DNA of 64,000 nucleotides from Platanthera guangdongensis (GCA_039583875.1 CM077166.1:94396094-94460093), one strand, 5' to 3'. Numbered from the stretch's first letter, positions 10,453-23,145 are shown. The notes: a model not told the origin generated them from the letters alone. Program-made: numbers and translations.

Positions 10453-12516
10453 TCAGCCCACTTTCGGCAAAAGGCCGTCATCCCAGGAGAATTGGCCATC
10501 CTTCCCATCCTTTGCATAGCGTTGGAGACTTTCATCCATCTCCGTTGCTCGTCCAATCCTATCCTCCAGGTCATATCGTACCTCCGTCTAGTTCAAACAT
10601 GCATCGGCTGTAGAATTATTGTCAACACAAGAAATCTCTAACGCTTCCAACTCCTGAATAAGATGCTCATCATGCATCTGCAACCAATTTGCCCGTGATG
10701 GAGCCCTCCGACTCATGTCATCAGCGACCATATTTCCCTTCCCGGGAGTATAATGAATCTCAAAGGTGTAGTCCCCAAGAACTCCAGCCACCTGCGTTGT
10801 CGTATATTCAGATCCTTTTGCTCCAACAAGTACTTTAGGCTCTTATGGTCCGTAAAGATATCCACTTTTATGCCATAAAGATAATGTCACCATAACTTCA
10901 TTACAAAGATCACCTCCGCAAACTCTAAGTCATGGACGAGATAATTTCGCTCATGCACTTTCAACTAGCGTGAGCCATAAGCAATCACATTTCCAAAATG
11001 CAGAAGAACGCAGCCTAAGCCACTCCCCGAAGCATCACTATAGATCTCGTAGCCATCTGTACCACATGGTGATGTCAACACAGGCTCCATGGTCAAACGA
11101 CTCTTTAGCTCTTCAAAAGCTCGTGCGCACTCCGGCATCCAAGCGAACTTCCGATCCTTCCTTATCAGTGTGGTTAGAGGCAAAGCGATCCGCGAGAAAT
11201 TCTCTACAAAATGTCTGTAGTAGCCTGCCGGTACAAGGAAACTCCAGACTTCGGCCACCGAAGAAAACACTGGCCAATCCTGAATGGCTCTTATCTTTGA
11301 CGGATCCACTGCTATGCCCTCTCCACTTACCACATGGCCAAGAAAAGCCACAAATGACAACCAAAACTCATACTTTGAGAACTTGGCATAGAGCTTATTC
11401 CTCTGCAAGGTATGCAACACCAACCACAAGTGGTTTGCATGATCAGCTTTCGATTGAGAGTACACCGAAATATCATCAATGAATACAATCACGAACAAGT
11501 CCAAGTACTCTCGGAACGTTCGGTGCACTAGTTCCATGAATACCGATGCCGCATTGCATAGCCCAAAATGCATTACCGTGAACACATAATGCCCGTAGCG
11601 TGTTCCAAATGCGGTCTTAGGAATGTCACCTTCCATAATCCTCAACTGGTAATATCCAGATTTCAAATCCAATTTGGAATAGATGGTTGATCCCACCAGC
11701 TGAGTGAACAATTCATCTATCCGTGGAATCAGATACTTGTTCTTCTCTATCAGCTTATTCAATTCACGGTAGTCAATACATAACCGCAAACCACCGTCCT
11801 TCTTTTTCACAAACAGAATAGATGCGCTCCAAGGTGACATACGTGGGCGTATATATCCTTGCTCCTGCAACTCTTGCAATTGGACTTTCAACTCAGCCAT
11901 TTCCTTTGGCGCGACGCGATATGGCGAGCGGGCCACAGGTTTCGCACCTGGCACCAACTCGATCGTGAAGTCGATCTCCTGCTGGGGTGGTAACCCAGGA
12001 AGATCCTTAGGAAACACATCCGCAAACTCCAATACAATCGGAACATCACTCACATTAGCATTTAGCTCAACAACCTGAATCAGCGTGATGAATAACTTTG
12101 CGCCCTTCCGAACAGCCTTGACGACTTTGAGTGCAGACAGCAAGGTCCCGCTGACCCCTCGCATACCAGCAAACTTAGTCGCAAGCTCGGTATTCTGGCC
12201 CAGTGTGACGTCTTTTGACTGGCAATCAATACAGGCACGCTGCTCCGTAAGCTAGTCCATACCAAAGATCACATAAAATTCTGATATCGACAGTACAAAT
12301 GCAGTCAAACAAAAATCCAGACTTCCAATTTGAACCGCCACATCGCAAGCCTTATCTGCAAGCATCAAACAGCCATTCGGTAATAACACTCTTACGCTAT
12401 CTGCTTTCACATGACTAGGTACTCAATCCGAGTTACGAAGTCCTTAGACAGAAATGAATGCGAAGCACCCGTATCAAACAGTGCTCTTGCCAACGTGTTT
12501 CGAATCATAACAAAGC
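10453..12516 (-). pseudogene. E2 protease, reverse transcriptase and RNase H, degraded
   Basis: Protease begins near 12516 with DTGASHSF (about 12440-12480). Reverse transcriptase occupies 12164-10965, with the fingers ([20 protein letters not shown]), the catalytic FIDD, and a primer-grip-like [10 protein letters not shown]. RNase H starts at DASGSGLG and is cut by a TAG near 10965. The same frame then continues ([13 protein letters not shown]) until a one-base frame change near 10770. A TAG also stands where a conserved Trp is expected after IFGMD (near 12255). These proteins would normally come from one polyprotein with integrase; this copy cannot make it. Confidence 0.85.
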
Positions 12517-12601
12517 CTATGGCAATTACATTACACACAAGCTACACACAAAGCATACAATAAGAAAAGCAATTGAAAACTTAACTCGTACCTATGACGA
12601 C
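12517..12601 (-). other. Candidate 85 bp intron between E2 gag and protease
   Basis: On the minus strand a GT...AG segment (GTACGAG ... CCATAG), AT-rich and containing stops, separates the gag end (DVVI) from the protease start (MIRNTLARALFDTG). Removing it joins the frames with a shared Gly codon. Alternatively it is a small insertion: ATAGG flanks it on both sides as a short direct repeat. Confidence 0.4.
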
Positions 12602-13720
12602 GTCAGTTTGCTTTATGGCCTCCTGCTGGCCAAGGTAGTAGACTCGGGGCTGTGCCTGGGATGCAGAGGACTCCACCACTCCTTTCCCTTCTCATCAAAA
12701 CATGCTCCCGCCTTCTTTTCTCCCTTTGGCGGACCAACCCAATAGTCACGGGCTATATGCCCCACTCTTCCACAATTAAAGCAAACACGAGTCTCTGGCC
12801 TCTAAGTGGCCCCCGAGGTTGCACCCGATGCAATCGTAGAAGGAGCTTGTCCAGACGAATTGGACCTCTTTCCCCATTTCTTTGTATCGTACAATTTCCC
12901 AGGTCGGGGCGCTATAATCTCTGGCTTTGTCACAGCCAATGCTCGCTTTCCTTGCACCCTCTTCATGTCTTTCTCCAGCGCACACGCAGTATCAACCAAT
13001 GCCTGGAACCGTTGGTTCACGGAACTCGAGAGCACAAATCGCAACTCATCCCGCAGTCCTTGTTAGAACCTATTGGTTTTCCGCTGCTCATCGGCGAAGA
13101 TGGAGCCCGCATACCATCCTAACTGTGTGAACTCATGTAGGTACGTCTCCACACTACCTTCTCCTTGCGTTAGCCGTTGGAACTCATTTTCCATGGCAAT
13201 GTGTTGTGTCGCTAGTAGGTGCTTTGCCAGGAAGAGTCGCGAGAACTCCTCAATCGACATGTGTGTTAACTGCATGCCCGCTAAGTGGTGTAACTAGATC
13301 TCGTACCACCATAACCGAGCCTCTCCTTTAAATAAGAAGGTGGCCAAGGTGACCTTATGATATTCCTCTGTCCTAATCACCGTCAATATACGCTTGACAT
13401 GCGACAACCAATCCTCAGCCTGCATAGGGGATCCCACACCCATAAACGTAAGGTGATTGAAGCTCATGAACTGCTTCAACTACATTTCAGCTGCTCGAGG
13501 ATCAACAGCCGCAACAAGTTCTGGCCTCGCCGCAACCTATTCTAACACCACTGTCGGCTGCGCTTGCCTACCAGGCTGTGCTTGAAATATCGCAAACAGC
13601 ACCTCAGTAACTAAGCAGACAGTTTTTACAGAAGGGGGAGGTGTAGACACCTCAGCTGGTGTCGTACTCTCATCAGAATGCTGGAGCTCCGGCTGCCCAA
13701 CATCACTCCGAGTCACCTAT
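12602..13720 (-). pseudogene. E2 gag, degraded
   Basis: Read right to left. The capsid-like retrotransposon gag domain is recognisable (LTFMGVGSPMQAEDWL, then ATFLFKGEARLWW, then FSRLFLAKHL and YLHEFTQL), followed by a basic linker and one zinc knuckle at about 12750-12795. The knuckle reads CFNCGRVGHIARDY, so the last zinc-binding Cys is Tyr. Five or more in-frame stops (near 13540, 13495, 13291, 13060, 12800) interrupt what is otherwise one frame. Gag forms the virus-like particle and binds genomic RNA. Confidence 0.8.
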
Positions 13721-13914
13721 AGCTGAGCAAGACACACACATTAGCGACCTCGCACAAGCAATAACAATAATATAGGAACGCGTAGGTTCCTCAAACAAGT
13801 GTATTTGCATTCCTAAGTGTTCATTGCAGAGTTCATTAATGTTAACGCGGTTCGCACGTACACGTGCTCGCCGCCCCACAAAAACATTTGACCACGAATT
13901 CGAAAGGGAAAGAC

Positions 13915-13935
13915 CGAGATAGCTGATACCAAAAA
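13915..13935 (-). other. E2 primer-binding site
   Basis: On the minus strand TTTTTGGTATCAGC directly follows the LTR end (ATGTTACA). It matches the first bases of the initiator-tRNA-Met site TGGTATCAGAGC, with decay after TGGTATCAG. Confidence 0.6.
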
Positions 13936-16217
13936 TGTAACATCTCCATCCATTCATATAGCATATAATAGAAGGTCCGGCCGGGGCCCCACACCATATG
14001 CCACAAAATAGGCGGCGAAGTCACGGGTTGATATCAGAGCTGCGCATCCTAACTCATATCATTCTAGCGGAATATTTTAACATAAATACTGAACTCCAAC
14101 TATGAACGTCCACTGATATAAACACGCATATTTATATAGGAATGCACAGCAGATACAATATCGTTTGGCCTTATGGCCTTACAATTACTTTTTACAAGTG
14201 TGGATTTCAAACATTGGCAAGCAGGCCTGCCATACGTGAACCAAAAATCACATTTTTAGCTTAGCCTTCAATGTCTAGAAGCAGCAGCAACAGCAGCAGG
14301 TACTTTAGCCTTTATATGTCCCGCTCGCCACTCCAACATCTGCATAAGGACAGCCCACCGAACGGTGGCAAACAAGACAACGGTCAGCATTCAGCTGACC
14401 AATTTATAACGACCCTACCCCTTTCCCAGGGCAGTGGTATTCCTTCCCTGCAGGCATAACAATTTATAGACAGATATATAAATATTACACATTGTGCTCT
14501 CACAGACAAACAATCCATCACAACCATCAGCCACGCGGTCCGACAATCCGTGAACTAAGGACACATTCTTGGTGTATGGCGAACCAGGGTCCCACCACCA
14601 TTTTAGGGCCGAAACCCAACGGTAAAATTGAGCATTTAGTCTTAGTGGCACGTAGGCCTAAGACTCTCATTATGTGCTCCAACAGACAACACTTTCAGGT
14701 CTTCAAGTCAGAAGGACATAATACATGTACGGATCAGCCACCCCCCGTTGCTCAAGTCGCCTTGCCATCACCGAATACCAACGTACTCTCGGATAAGTAT
14801 AAGGCGCGGGTCAGTTTCACCTTGCCTGTTTGGCATGAAGACTTTTTAAGAACTCTCCAAGCTCACACATAGCCATACTGTCCCCGAGGGACTGGCTTCA
14901 CATTCATAGGTTAAATAGGAGCCACGCCCAGCATTAGCGACAGAACTCACTTTCCGTCCCTAGCTCTAACCTTAGCATTCATAGCATACAACACAAGCAT
15001 TTAGTGGGTGTTTTCCTAGGCTTCCACTCCAGTACTTGCTGCTACTATCATTCACGGGCACAACCCATTGAAATCACAAACATCATAAGGGTCTTTTCCG
15101 GGACTACCACTCCAGTACTTCCTATTACTGCCCTTCATAGGTCCAACCCATCGATTCCACAAATAAAAAAGTTTAACCGCGGAGTCTTCTCCGGTGTGCG
15201 AATGCAACATCACCAATCCAGACTAACCTGTCCAGATGGGCTTCACACAACATGCCTATTCTGTACTCCATTTTTGGATCTATATGCAAAATTATTGGGG
15301 ATTCCAAGAATCAACCCAAGGGAAATCCCTTCACAGTCCACGCTCTAGTGGAGGGGAAATCCATGCACATGCCAAAAGGAAGGACTTCACATGTCGAAGA
15401 AGGAAGATCGTTACCCTTGACGACCTCTTCGGAGCAATGGAATTATAGCCAGCTGGAAAGCACCGCAGCAGCCTTGCCTCCACAACGCTAGCCTCTGATC
15501 TCTAATCGGAACTCTGCAGCTCCACCGTTGGTCGGGTACCCTATCCTCCTCCTCCTCCTTGCTCTCTCTTCTCTCCAGCTTCTTAGAAAGAGAATAACCC
15601 AAGGCAAAATGAGAATTCTCTTCTCATATTCGGCCTTAAAGTAGCAGGGAGGACCCTGAGCCATCAGATCCCAGATAAAGGAAAAGGACGACCACGATCC
15701 GTCCACAAAAGTCTAATTTTTGGCTGACACGGCCTGTGACACGCCCGTGTCACAGGCCGTGTACCATCAGTGGCACACAACCGACTCATCTAGAAAAGTA
15801 CACGGCCATGTGACATGCCCGTGACACGGCTATGTGACACACCCGTGTCACAGGCCGTGTGCCTAGAGACATACTCGTGTCCTGCCCGTGATCACCAGGC
15901 CTCACTGCACAAGCCAGATCCAGAAAAGGACACGGCCATATGATAGGCCCGTGTCACAGGCCGTGTGACCTTACACGGTTTCATACACGCCTCCATCATG
16001 TAATTCGTCGAGCAAAGTTCTTCGACCAGAAGAGAACACGGCCTACGACACGCCCGTATCGTAGGGCGTGTTCCCTTTCAAAAATTTCATAGATCACATT
16101 TCGTCGACCACTCACCAGCCAGCTCAACCATACTGAGTAGGATATGGCGTGGGACACACCCGTGTCCCAGGCTATGTTGCCCTACCTGAACCCATACTTG
16201 GGATTTGGGGTGTTACA
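13936..16217 (-). repeat. 5' LTR of E2 (2282 bp)
   Basis: Minus-strand start TGTAACACCCC at 16217 and end ATGTTACA at 13936, next to the primer-binding site. U3 contains a dense ACACGG/CCGTGT palindrome array (15727-16190). A two-copy direct repeat of about 55 bp with ~82 bp spacing lies at 15025-15163. No gene lies inside; short ORFs here are noise. Confidence 0.8.
15727..16060 (-). repeat. Array of ACACGG/CCGTGT palindromes in E2 U3
   Basis: Repeated words GACACGCCCGTGTC and CAGGCCGTGT. The first unit (15727-15762) is a perfect palindrome with 17 bp arms (ACACGGCCTGTGACACG and its complement) around a CC centre. Decayed copies follow near 15803-15860, 15930-15965 and 16035-16072, and one more near 16146-16176. 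Confidence 0.85.
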
Positions 16218-16250
16218 CGTGAACAACTGTTAATCATTACAAAAGAGAAG
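16218..16250 (+). repeat. Satellite remnant between E2 and E3
   Basis: The 33 bp (CGTGAACAACTG ... AAAAGAGAAG) match the monomer phase of the array at 28444 onward (CGTGAACACCTG ... AAAAGAGAAG). E3 therefore inserted inside the satellite, which abutted E2. Confidence 0.85.
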
Positions 16251-17833
16251 TGTTGGAACACCCTATTACTAATTTCAGTCAGGATCACTATGTCTTTAGG
16301 AAACCTGTTTTTGATCTCATTGTATAGATCTAAAGGTCAATTAGAATTGAGTCTAAGGGTTAGTAGTTAGGTTTGGAAGCTGCCCTCAAGACCAAGGTTT
16401 TTCAGTTTGGAGACTAAGTCATTTCGTCGAGCTCAGTACGACGAATCGTCGAACTCCTATCGACGATCGTTTAGCTCAACTTCGACGAATCGTCGAACTC
16501 CATTCGACGATCGCTGAGCTCAACTTCAACAAATCGTCGAACTCCATTCGACGATCTTCGAGCTCAGTTCGACGATCTTGACTCCAGTTTGTTCCGCTAT
16601 CTCTAAGCTCAGTTCGACGATAGTTGAGCTCAGATTGACGAACTCTGTTTCTGTATAAGTACAAATCACTGAGCTCAGTTCGACGATAGTGGAGCTCAGT
16701 TCGACGTTTCTCTGAAGAGTTCAACGACTTTCAAGATTCAAATTCAGAACAGTTAAGGAGTTATTCTCAGCAATTAATTCAGAAGATTTTGTAGCCGTTT
16801 TCATTTATTCTGGAGCAAGTTTCAAGGAGTTATCAAGGAATGTTTCATTGGACTTTCCCCCAGAAGACAAAAGAAATTAAGGAAGTCATTTATGACAGGC
16901 CAACGACTATCTTGACAGTGGATCATTTCTATTCAGAGAAAGAGGAATAAAAGACAAGATTTTTTTAAAAAAACTTCCAGACACAGGAAGAAGAACAAGG
17001 GAGAGACACACATTCTACAATATTCATTCTCTGCAAATCCTCTTCTGCAACAACTCTCACAACCACAATCACACAAGAGAAAGAAAAAGAGTTGCAGACA
17101 TTCTCTGTCTCAAGATTCATACAAGAACACCATCACCAAAAGAGATCAACCATCTGAAATCTTCATATCTCTTTTGATTCAAGTGTTCAAGGTCAACATC
17201 ATTCCAGACTCCAGACATCTCACATTTCAGCTGTTGCTGAAATCATCATTTGTCAATTTTCTGAAGGCCTATCACCCTACTACAAAGCTTCATTTCCTGA
17301 ACAACTACAGATCTCAGGGGGAGCTTTGACAACATCAATATCCACATAGTCTTCTCAGCTGCTTTGAGAAAGAGAATACTTCCATCACTCTCTCATCCCA
17401 ACCTCTGTAAAGGATTTTTCAAACTCCCTTCAAAAGTTTGTGTTTGGTTTTTGAGCACCTTATCAAAAGCTCATTGGTGGCAAGACACCTGATCAAAAAA
17501 TCTGGTTTGGTTTTTGAGCACCTTATCAAAAGCTCATTGGTGCCCAGGACACCTGATCAACTCATCCTGCAGTGGATTCCTACCTAGGGTGGTAGAAGAG
17601 TGGATGTACCCAAGTTTAGGGGAACCACTATAGCTCCTTGTGTCTTCTAGTTGCTTGTCTTTATTTTTGTTTCTGGCTGTTATTGTTTTGTGACTAGGTT
17701 ACTCTGTGGTTAGATTTACTATTTGCTTCCCTATTCACATTAGAATACAACAACTGTTGTAAAAGTTTTTAGCAAGTACCATACACTATTCACCCCCCCC
17801 TCTAGAGTATATCAGATCTAACTCGCACTTTCA
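16251..17833 (+). repeat. 5' LTR of E3
   Basis: Begins TGTTGGAACACCC and ends GCACTTTCA before the primer-binding site. It holds a palindrome array (16424-16712), a TATA-like TATAAG at 16654, and an R-U5 with direct repeats of 'ttttgagcaccttatcaaaagctcattggtg' (17453-17490 and 17512-17550). A C8 tract lies near its end. Confidence 0.95.
16424..16712 (+). promoter_or_regulatory. TCGTCGAAC / GTTCGACGA array in E3 U3
   Basis: About ten half-sites combine TCGTCGAACTC, a short spacer and TTCGACGATC, alternating with GAGCTCA. They flank a TATA-like box near 16654. Each full unit is an interrupted palindrome with several CG dinucleotides. The same motif recurs in gag and upstream of ORF3 within this element. 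Confidence 0.85.
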
Positions 17834-17835
17834 AT

Positions 17836-17851
17836 TGGTATCAAAGCGAGG
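17836..17851 (+). other. E3 primer-binding site
   Basis: TGGTATCAAAGCGAGG begins two bases after the LTR end. It matches the initiator-tRNA-Met complement TGGTATCAGAGC with one change, shared with E10. Confidence 0.85.
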
Positions 17852-17965
17852 TTGGTAAAACATACCACACCTTGGTGGTTGCACGGGCTAACACCTGAAC
17901 CCAAAGATTCCTAGTTAGATCTGCTTGTTGTAGATTTTGTTATTAGAATTATTTCTTCACAAAAT

Positions 17966-19980
17966 ATGGCCCAAAACAAAGATTATGCTAGCACCAGACC
18001 TCCAGTGTGCAATCTGTCTAAGTTTGCACTTTGTAAAGCAAGGATTAGACTCTACATGAATTCTATTGATGAGGATATTTTTAATTCTGTTTTAACAGTT
18101 TGTCCAAGACCTCCAGAGAACACGAGCACAAATGCTGTTCCACCTCCATCAGGAACAGATGCTGATATCAAGAAGTGGAAAATAGTAGATGCAAAGGCTA
18201 TGAATATCTTAGCCCAGACTATGTCTGATGACATTTTCCAAAAGGTGGCTGAATGTAATTCAGCAAAGGAAATCTGGGATAAGATCTCTGAAATAGTCTC
18301 AGGATCAGCTAATGAAAGAAAGGACAGGAGATCCCACCTCATATCCAAATATGATAATTTCAAGAAAGGAGAAGATGAGTCAGTAGCTGAAATGTATAAC
18401 AGACTCAGTCTCATAGTCAATGAGCTGAAAACCTTGGACAAGGAGATCTCATTGACTGAGCTAAATGACAAAATCCTAATGTGCTTCCCAAGCACTTGAG
18501 ACTCAAGGATCTGGCCAATAAAGGATGCCAGAAGTCTGAATGAGATCACCACAGAATCTCTCTTGGGCAAGCTCAAATCTTATGAGCTGCTCATCAAAAA
18601 TAGAGAAGAAGAGCAGAAGGCTGCCTCACCAGCCATAAGAAAAGAGAAGTCTATAGCTTTCACAGCCACTGAAGATCACCCTGAAGATAAAATCCCAGGC
18701 AATGATGAGCTACTTAGTCTGCTGGCCAAAAGATTTACAAGATGGCCAGAAAGGACTTCAGGAAGAGATCATACAAAGATCATGACAAGCCAAGGTATGA
18801 TAAATCAAACAATAAAGAAATTGCCTGCTTTGTTTACAGGAAACCAGGCCACATTATGACTGACTGTCCAAAGAACAAAAACAAGGACATAAAGGATAAG
18901 AGAGAAAGAAGAAAAGATAAGGACTCCAAGAAGAGTAGAAATGGCAAACCCTCCTCAAGCAAGAACAAACACACAAGGAAGAGATTTGTTACTGAATCTT
19001 GGAGTGAGACTGAAGAGGAATCAGAAGCTTCATCCATCTCTAGTGATGATGAAGATGATGCTGAAGAGAAGGACTTCTGCATGATGGCAATCAATGCCTC
19101 TCAACACAATTCAGATGCAAAAGAGTCAGAGTCAGACTCAGAGACTTAACTTGAAGAGGACCAGGTAATTAGTTCTTTTGATTTCAATTCTGAGGACTTT
19201 AAGTATGAATTAAAAGCACTGTGCTTAGACTTATTAAAATCTGAGAAGGAAATTATCTCTCTCAGAAATCAATTGTTTGAACACAGTTCCTTAAAATAAA
19301 AAAACCGCAAACTCTCTGAGGAGTTGGAGTGTTGTAGGGAGCAGATAGCCTCACTGAAAAGTGAGCTGTCAGAGGCCAAAAAGCTTGTAGAATCCCTTAA
19401 TGGGAGAAGCATCAAGCTAATGGACATCATAATCACAGTGAACTCTATATTTAATAGTACACTGGGATTGGGTGCTTCATCCAGCCAACCTATAGTTCTA
19501 ACAACCCCAATTAAGTTTATTTCTGATAAAGGGAAGGGGGTTGTAGAGGTAGCTAGGAAAAATTCTGATCTGCCTAAGAAAACCAAGTTCCAGCAGAAAT
19601 CGTCGAACAGAGCTCGACGATCGTCGAACATAGATCGACGATCTCAGGCAAAATCGTCGAACTCAGGTCGACGATCTCTAATTCCTGAACTCTGCCATAG
19701 TCGACCGTCGAACGGAGCTCGACGATCTGACCCAAGATCGTCAAACGCAGCTCAACGATCGTCGAACAGAGGTCAGAGCTTTGGAAATTCTTTCAAGGGT
19801 AAATCAAATTCCAATCCTAGGGGTCCTTCATCGCAAAGCTTTAACCCTTATACTGAATGGATAATACCTCCAAGGAGATTTCATCCTAAAGGTTATAAGA
19901 GTCAACCAGGGATGTCATTTATTTCTGAATTTAAAGGTTATCAACCTAGGCCCAAGGTAAACTGGGTCAAAAATAAGTGA
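17966..19980 (+). pseudogene. E3 gag, degraded
   Basis: Starts MAQNKDYAS at 17966, the same start as E10. It contains a UBN2-type gag domain (WDKISEIVSGSANERKDRR, then LSLIVNELKTLDKEI), a zinc-knuckle region reading CFVYRKPGHIMTDC (second Cys is Tyr), a Lys-rich then acidic Ser/Glu stretch, and a C-terminal part built of RRS-type repeats encoded by the palindrome motif. Breaks: TGA at 18497-18499, one-base loss near 18737, TAA at 19147-19149 and further damage near 19290. It ends at VNWVKNK and TGA (19978-19980). Gag would assemble the particle; this copy cannot. Confidence 0.85.
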
Positions 19981-22900
19981 TTTATTTTATGTGCAGGTGA
20001 AGACCTATCCAACATCAAACCAACAATGGTATTTGGATAGTGGGTGCTCCAAGCACATGACAGGAAATAGGGACAACCTCACATCCTTTAAAGCCAAGCT
20101 TGGACCCAAAGTCATATTTGGTGATTCAAACTTTGGACTGACAAAAGGATATGGTGCAGTTCAAATTGGCACAGTCATGTTCAAGAAAGTAGACTATGTG
20201 GAAGGACTGAAGCACAATTTGATCAGTATCAGTCAGCTATGTGATGAAGGCTATCAGGTGACTTTCAGCAAAGCCTTATGCAAGATCAAGTCAGAGGACA
20301 ACACAACTGTGTTGACAGGTAAAAGGAAAGGTAACATCTACTTAGTAGATTTTCTTTCAACAGATATAGACATTTGCCTGTTTAATTCTGTTAGTAGACC
20401 TAATCTTTAATGACATAAGAGACTAGGACATTTAAACCTTAGAACCATTGCTAGGCTATCCAAGGACAACCTTGTTAGAGGACTACCTTCTGGCCCCCAC
20501 AAGAAGGAAGGACTCTGCAGGGCTTGTCAATTAGGCAAGCAAACTAAAAATAGTTTCAAGTAACTTAATAAGAGTGATTCACCTAGGATTTTGTATCTGT
20601 TACACATGGACCTTTTTGACCCATTACAGTACAAAGCTTAGGAGGGAAATCTTACACTTTAGTAGTTGTAGATGACTTCTCTAGATTCACATGGTTGTTC
20701 TTTCTGAGGAAGAAGTCTGATAACTTTAAGTGTTTGACAGAGTTTCTCAGATGCATACAGATTGAGTTCAATACTCACATTGCCCTGATTAGAAGTGATC
20801 ATTGGACAGAGTTTGATTCTCTTCTTATGCAAGAGTTCTATCAGAGTGAAGGGATCAGGCACACTTTCTCAGCTCCTAGAACTCCTCAACAAAATGGGGT
20901 AGTTGAATGGAAAAATAGAACCCGTATTGAATCTGCCACTACATTGTTGTCAGATGCTCACCTTCCTCTATATTTTTGGGCAGAGGCAGTGAACACCTCC
21001 AACTATGTGCTGAACAGAAGTTTAATATATAAACTAAAGGGCAAGACTCCCTATGAATTACTCAAAGGGAAGAAACCTAAAGTAGATTATTTTAGAATTT
21101 TTGGTTGTATTTGTTATATACATAATAATGACAAGAAGTATTTAGCAAAATTTCAAGCTAAAGCTGATGAAGGAGTGTTTCTGGGATACTCCATGATCAG
21201 TAAGGCTTATAGGGTATATAATAAATCATCTCTTAAAATTGAAGAATTTGTTCACATATCGTTTGATGAATCTAACATGTCTTTCAAGGAGAAGAACACT
21301 TATACCATAAAACCTTTGCAGGTACACTCTCTAGCTGAAGACTTGGACAGATTACAAATCATTCAAAAAGAGGAAAGCAGTGAAGATGAAGAAGACATTC
21401 AACATCATGAAGAGAAACTTCTTGAAGAGCCAGTTGTTGTACCACAAGAGGAAACAACAACACATGTTGGTGAACAATCAACACCCCATGTTGATTTAGT
21501 AACATCAAGAGACCATCCAATTTCCCAAGTAATTGGAGACATCTCAGCTGGTGTGCAAACCAGAAATCAGGTCAACCAAAACCTGTTGCACACTTGCTTC
21601 CTATCTCAAATTGAACCTCAATCCATTCAAGATGCAGAGCAAGATCCACACTGGATCATTGCAATGCAAGAAGAGTTGCATCAATTTGGAAGGAACAAAG
21701 TTTGGGAACTAGTGCCAAGGTCTATGGATCACTCCATTGTTGGAACAAAGTGGGTGTTCAGAAACAAATTGGATGATCAAGGAGTTATTGTAAGGAACAT
21801 GGCAATGCTAGTTGCTCAAGGATACTCTCAAGAAGAAGGCATAGATTATGACCAGACTTTCGCACCAGTTGTAAGGTTGGAGGCTATTAGAATCTTCTTA
21901 GCATATGCAGCACATAAAGGTTTCAAAGTATACCAGATGGATGTAAAGAGTGCATTTCTCAATGGAGACATCAAAGAAGAAGTCTATGTCAGACAACCTC
22001 CAGGTTTTATCTCTCCAACCCATCTTGATTATGTTTTTAAATTGAATAAAGCATTATATGGTCTCAAGCAAGCTCCTAGAGCATTTTATGAGACCCTAGC
22101 ATGCTTTCTCCTAAAAAATGAATTTATAAGGGGTAGAGTAGACAAAACTCTTTTTATTAGAACCCATAAGTCTCATACCCTACTAGTACAGATCTATGTA
22201 GATGATATTATCTTTGGTTCTACTAATTCAAATTTGTGCAAAAGGTTCTCCAACCTAATGAATTCTAAATTTGAAATGAGTAGCATGGGTGAGCTATCCT
22301 TCTTTATAGGATTGCAATTCAAACAACATGCTGAAGGAATATTCATTTCTCAAACCAAGTATGCAAAAGAATTGGTTAAGAAATTTGGTATATCTGAAGC
22401 ATCTTGTATGAAAACACCTATGCCTACTAATGCTGTATTGGATGCTGATGAACATGGGAAACCTGTTGATCAGACAACATATAGAGCAATGATTGGCTCC
22501 TTACTGTACCTTACAGTTAGTACACCTGACATAATGTTTGCTACATGCATATGTGCTAGGTTCCAAGTAAGCCCTAGAGAGTCACACCTAACATTAGTAA
22601 AAAGGATTCTCAAGTATGTTAAAAGTTGTCCAAATATAGGTCTCTGGTATCCAAAAGATTCAGCATTTGACTTAACTGGATTTTCTGATGCTGATTATGC
22701 TGGATGCAGAATTGACAGGAAAAGCACCAGTGGAACTTGTCATTTTCTTGGTGACAGACTTGTCTCTTGGTTTTGCAAGAAACAAACATCTGTGTCAACT
22801 TCAACTTCTTAAGCTGAATATATGGCTGCAGGTAGTTGTTGTTCACAAATATTGTGGATTCAAAACCAACTCCTAGACTATGGCTACAACTTAGAGAAGT

Positions 22901-23145
22901 CTAAAATATTTTGTGATAATACCAGTGATATTTCTATAGCTCAATATCCAGTCCTCCATAGTAGGACAAAACACATAGAAATTAGGCATCACTTCTTAAG
23001 GGATAATGTTGAGAAGAATAAAATTGAACTTCAATATATCCCAACTGATTTGCAAAGGGGAGATATTTTCACCAAACCCTTGGATGAAAAGAAACACACC
23101 TTCTGCCTAAATCAGTTAGGAATGTTAGATGGAGGAAGAGTTTAA
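19981..23145 (+). pseudogene. E3 pol (protease-integrase-RT-RNase H), degraded
   Basis: Lies in the +1 frame relative to gag. Protease shows [11 protein letters not shown] (about 20030). The integrase zinc region and core follow, with SDHWTEF (a Trp in place of Gly) and NGVVEWKNR. Reverse transcriptase has DVKSAFLNG and catalytic YVDDIIFG (about 22195-22215). RNase H has SDADYAGC (22686) and ends at 23145. Damage: stops near 20410 and 20561, one-base loss near 20618, a stop at 22810. The long intact stretch 20695-22812 covers integrase core through most of RNase H. Compared with E10 it has many nonsense changes, so it is older or has lain silent longer. Confidence 0.9.

Larger units (their letters stand above)
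8867..16217 (-). mobile_element. E2: Ty3/Gypsy chromovirus (Tekay/Del-like), minus strand
   Basis: In minus orientation the order is a 2282 bp 5' LTR (16217 to 13936), primer-binding site, gag, protease, reverse transcriptase, RNase H, integrase with C-terminal chromodomain, polypurine tract, and a 3' LTR cut to 169 bp. Both LTRs start TGTAACACCCC. The long LTR and chromodomain point to the Tekay/Del clade. The coding part is full of stops and has a few frameshifts. The satellite-like sequence at 16218-16250 suggests it inserted beside or into the satellite; the missing end of the left LTR removes the second target copy. Confidence 0.85.

Noticed and set aside
14030..14045. GATATCAGAGC on the plus strand as a primer-binding site
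   Set aside because: It lies inside the E2 LTR; the real site is the minus-strand one at 13915-13935 adjacent to the LTR end.
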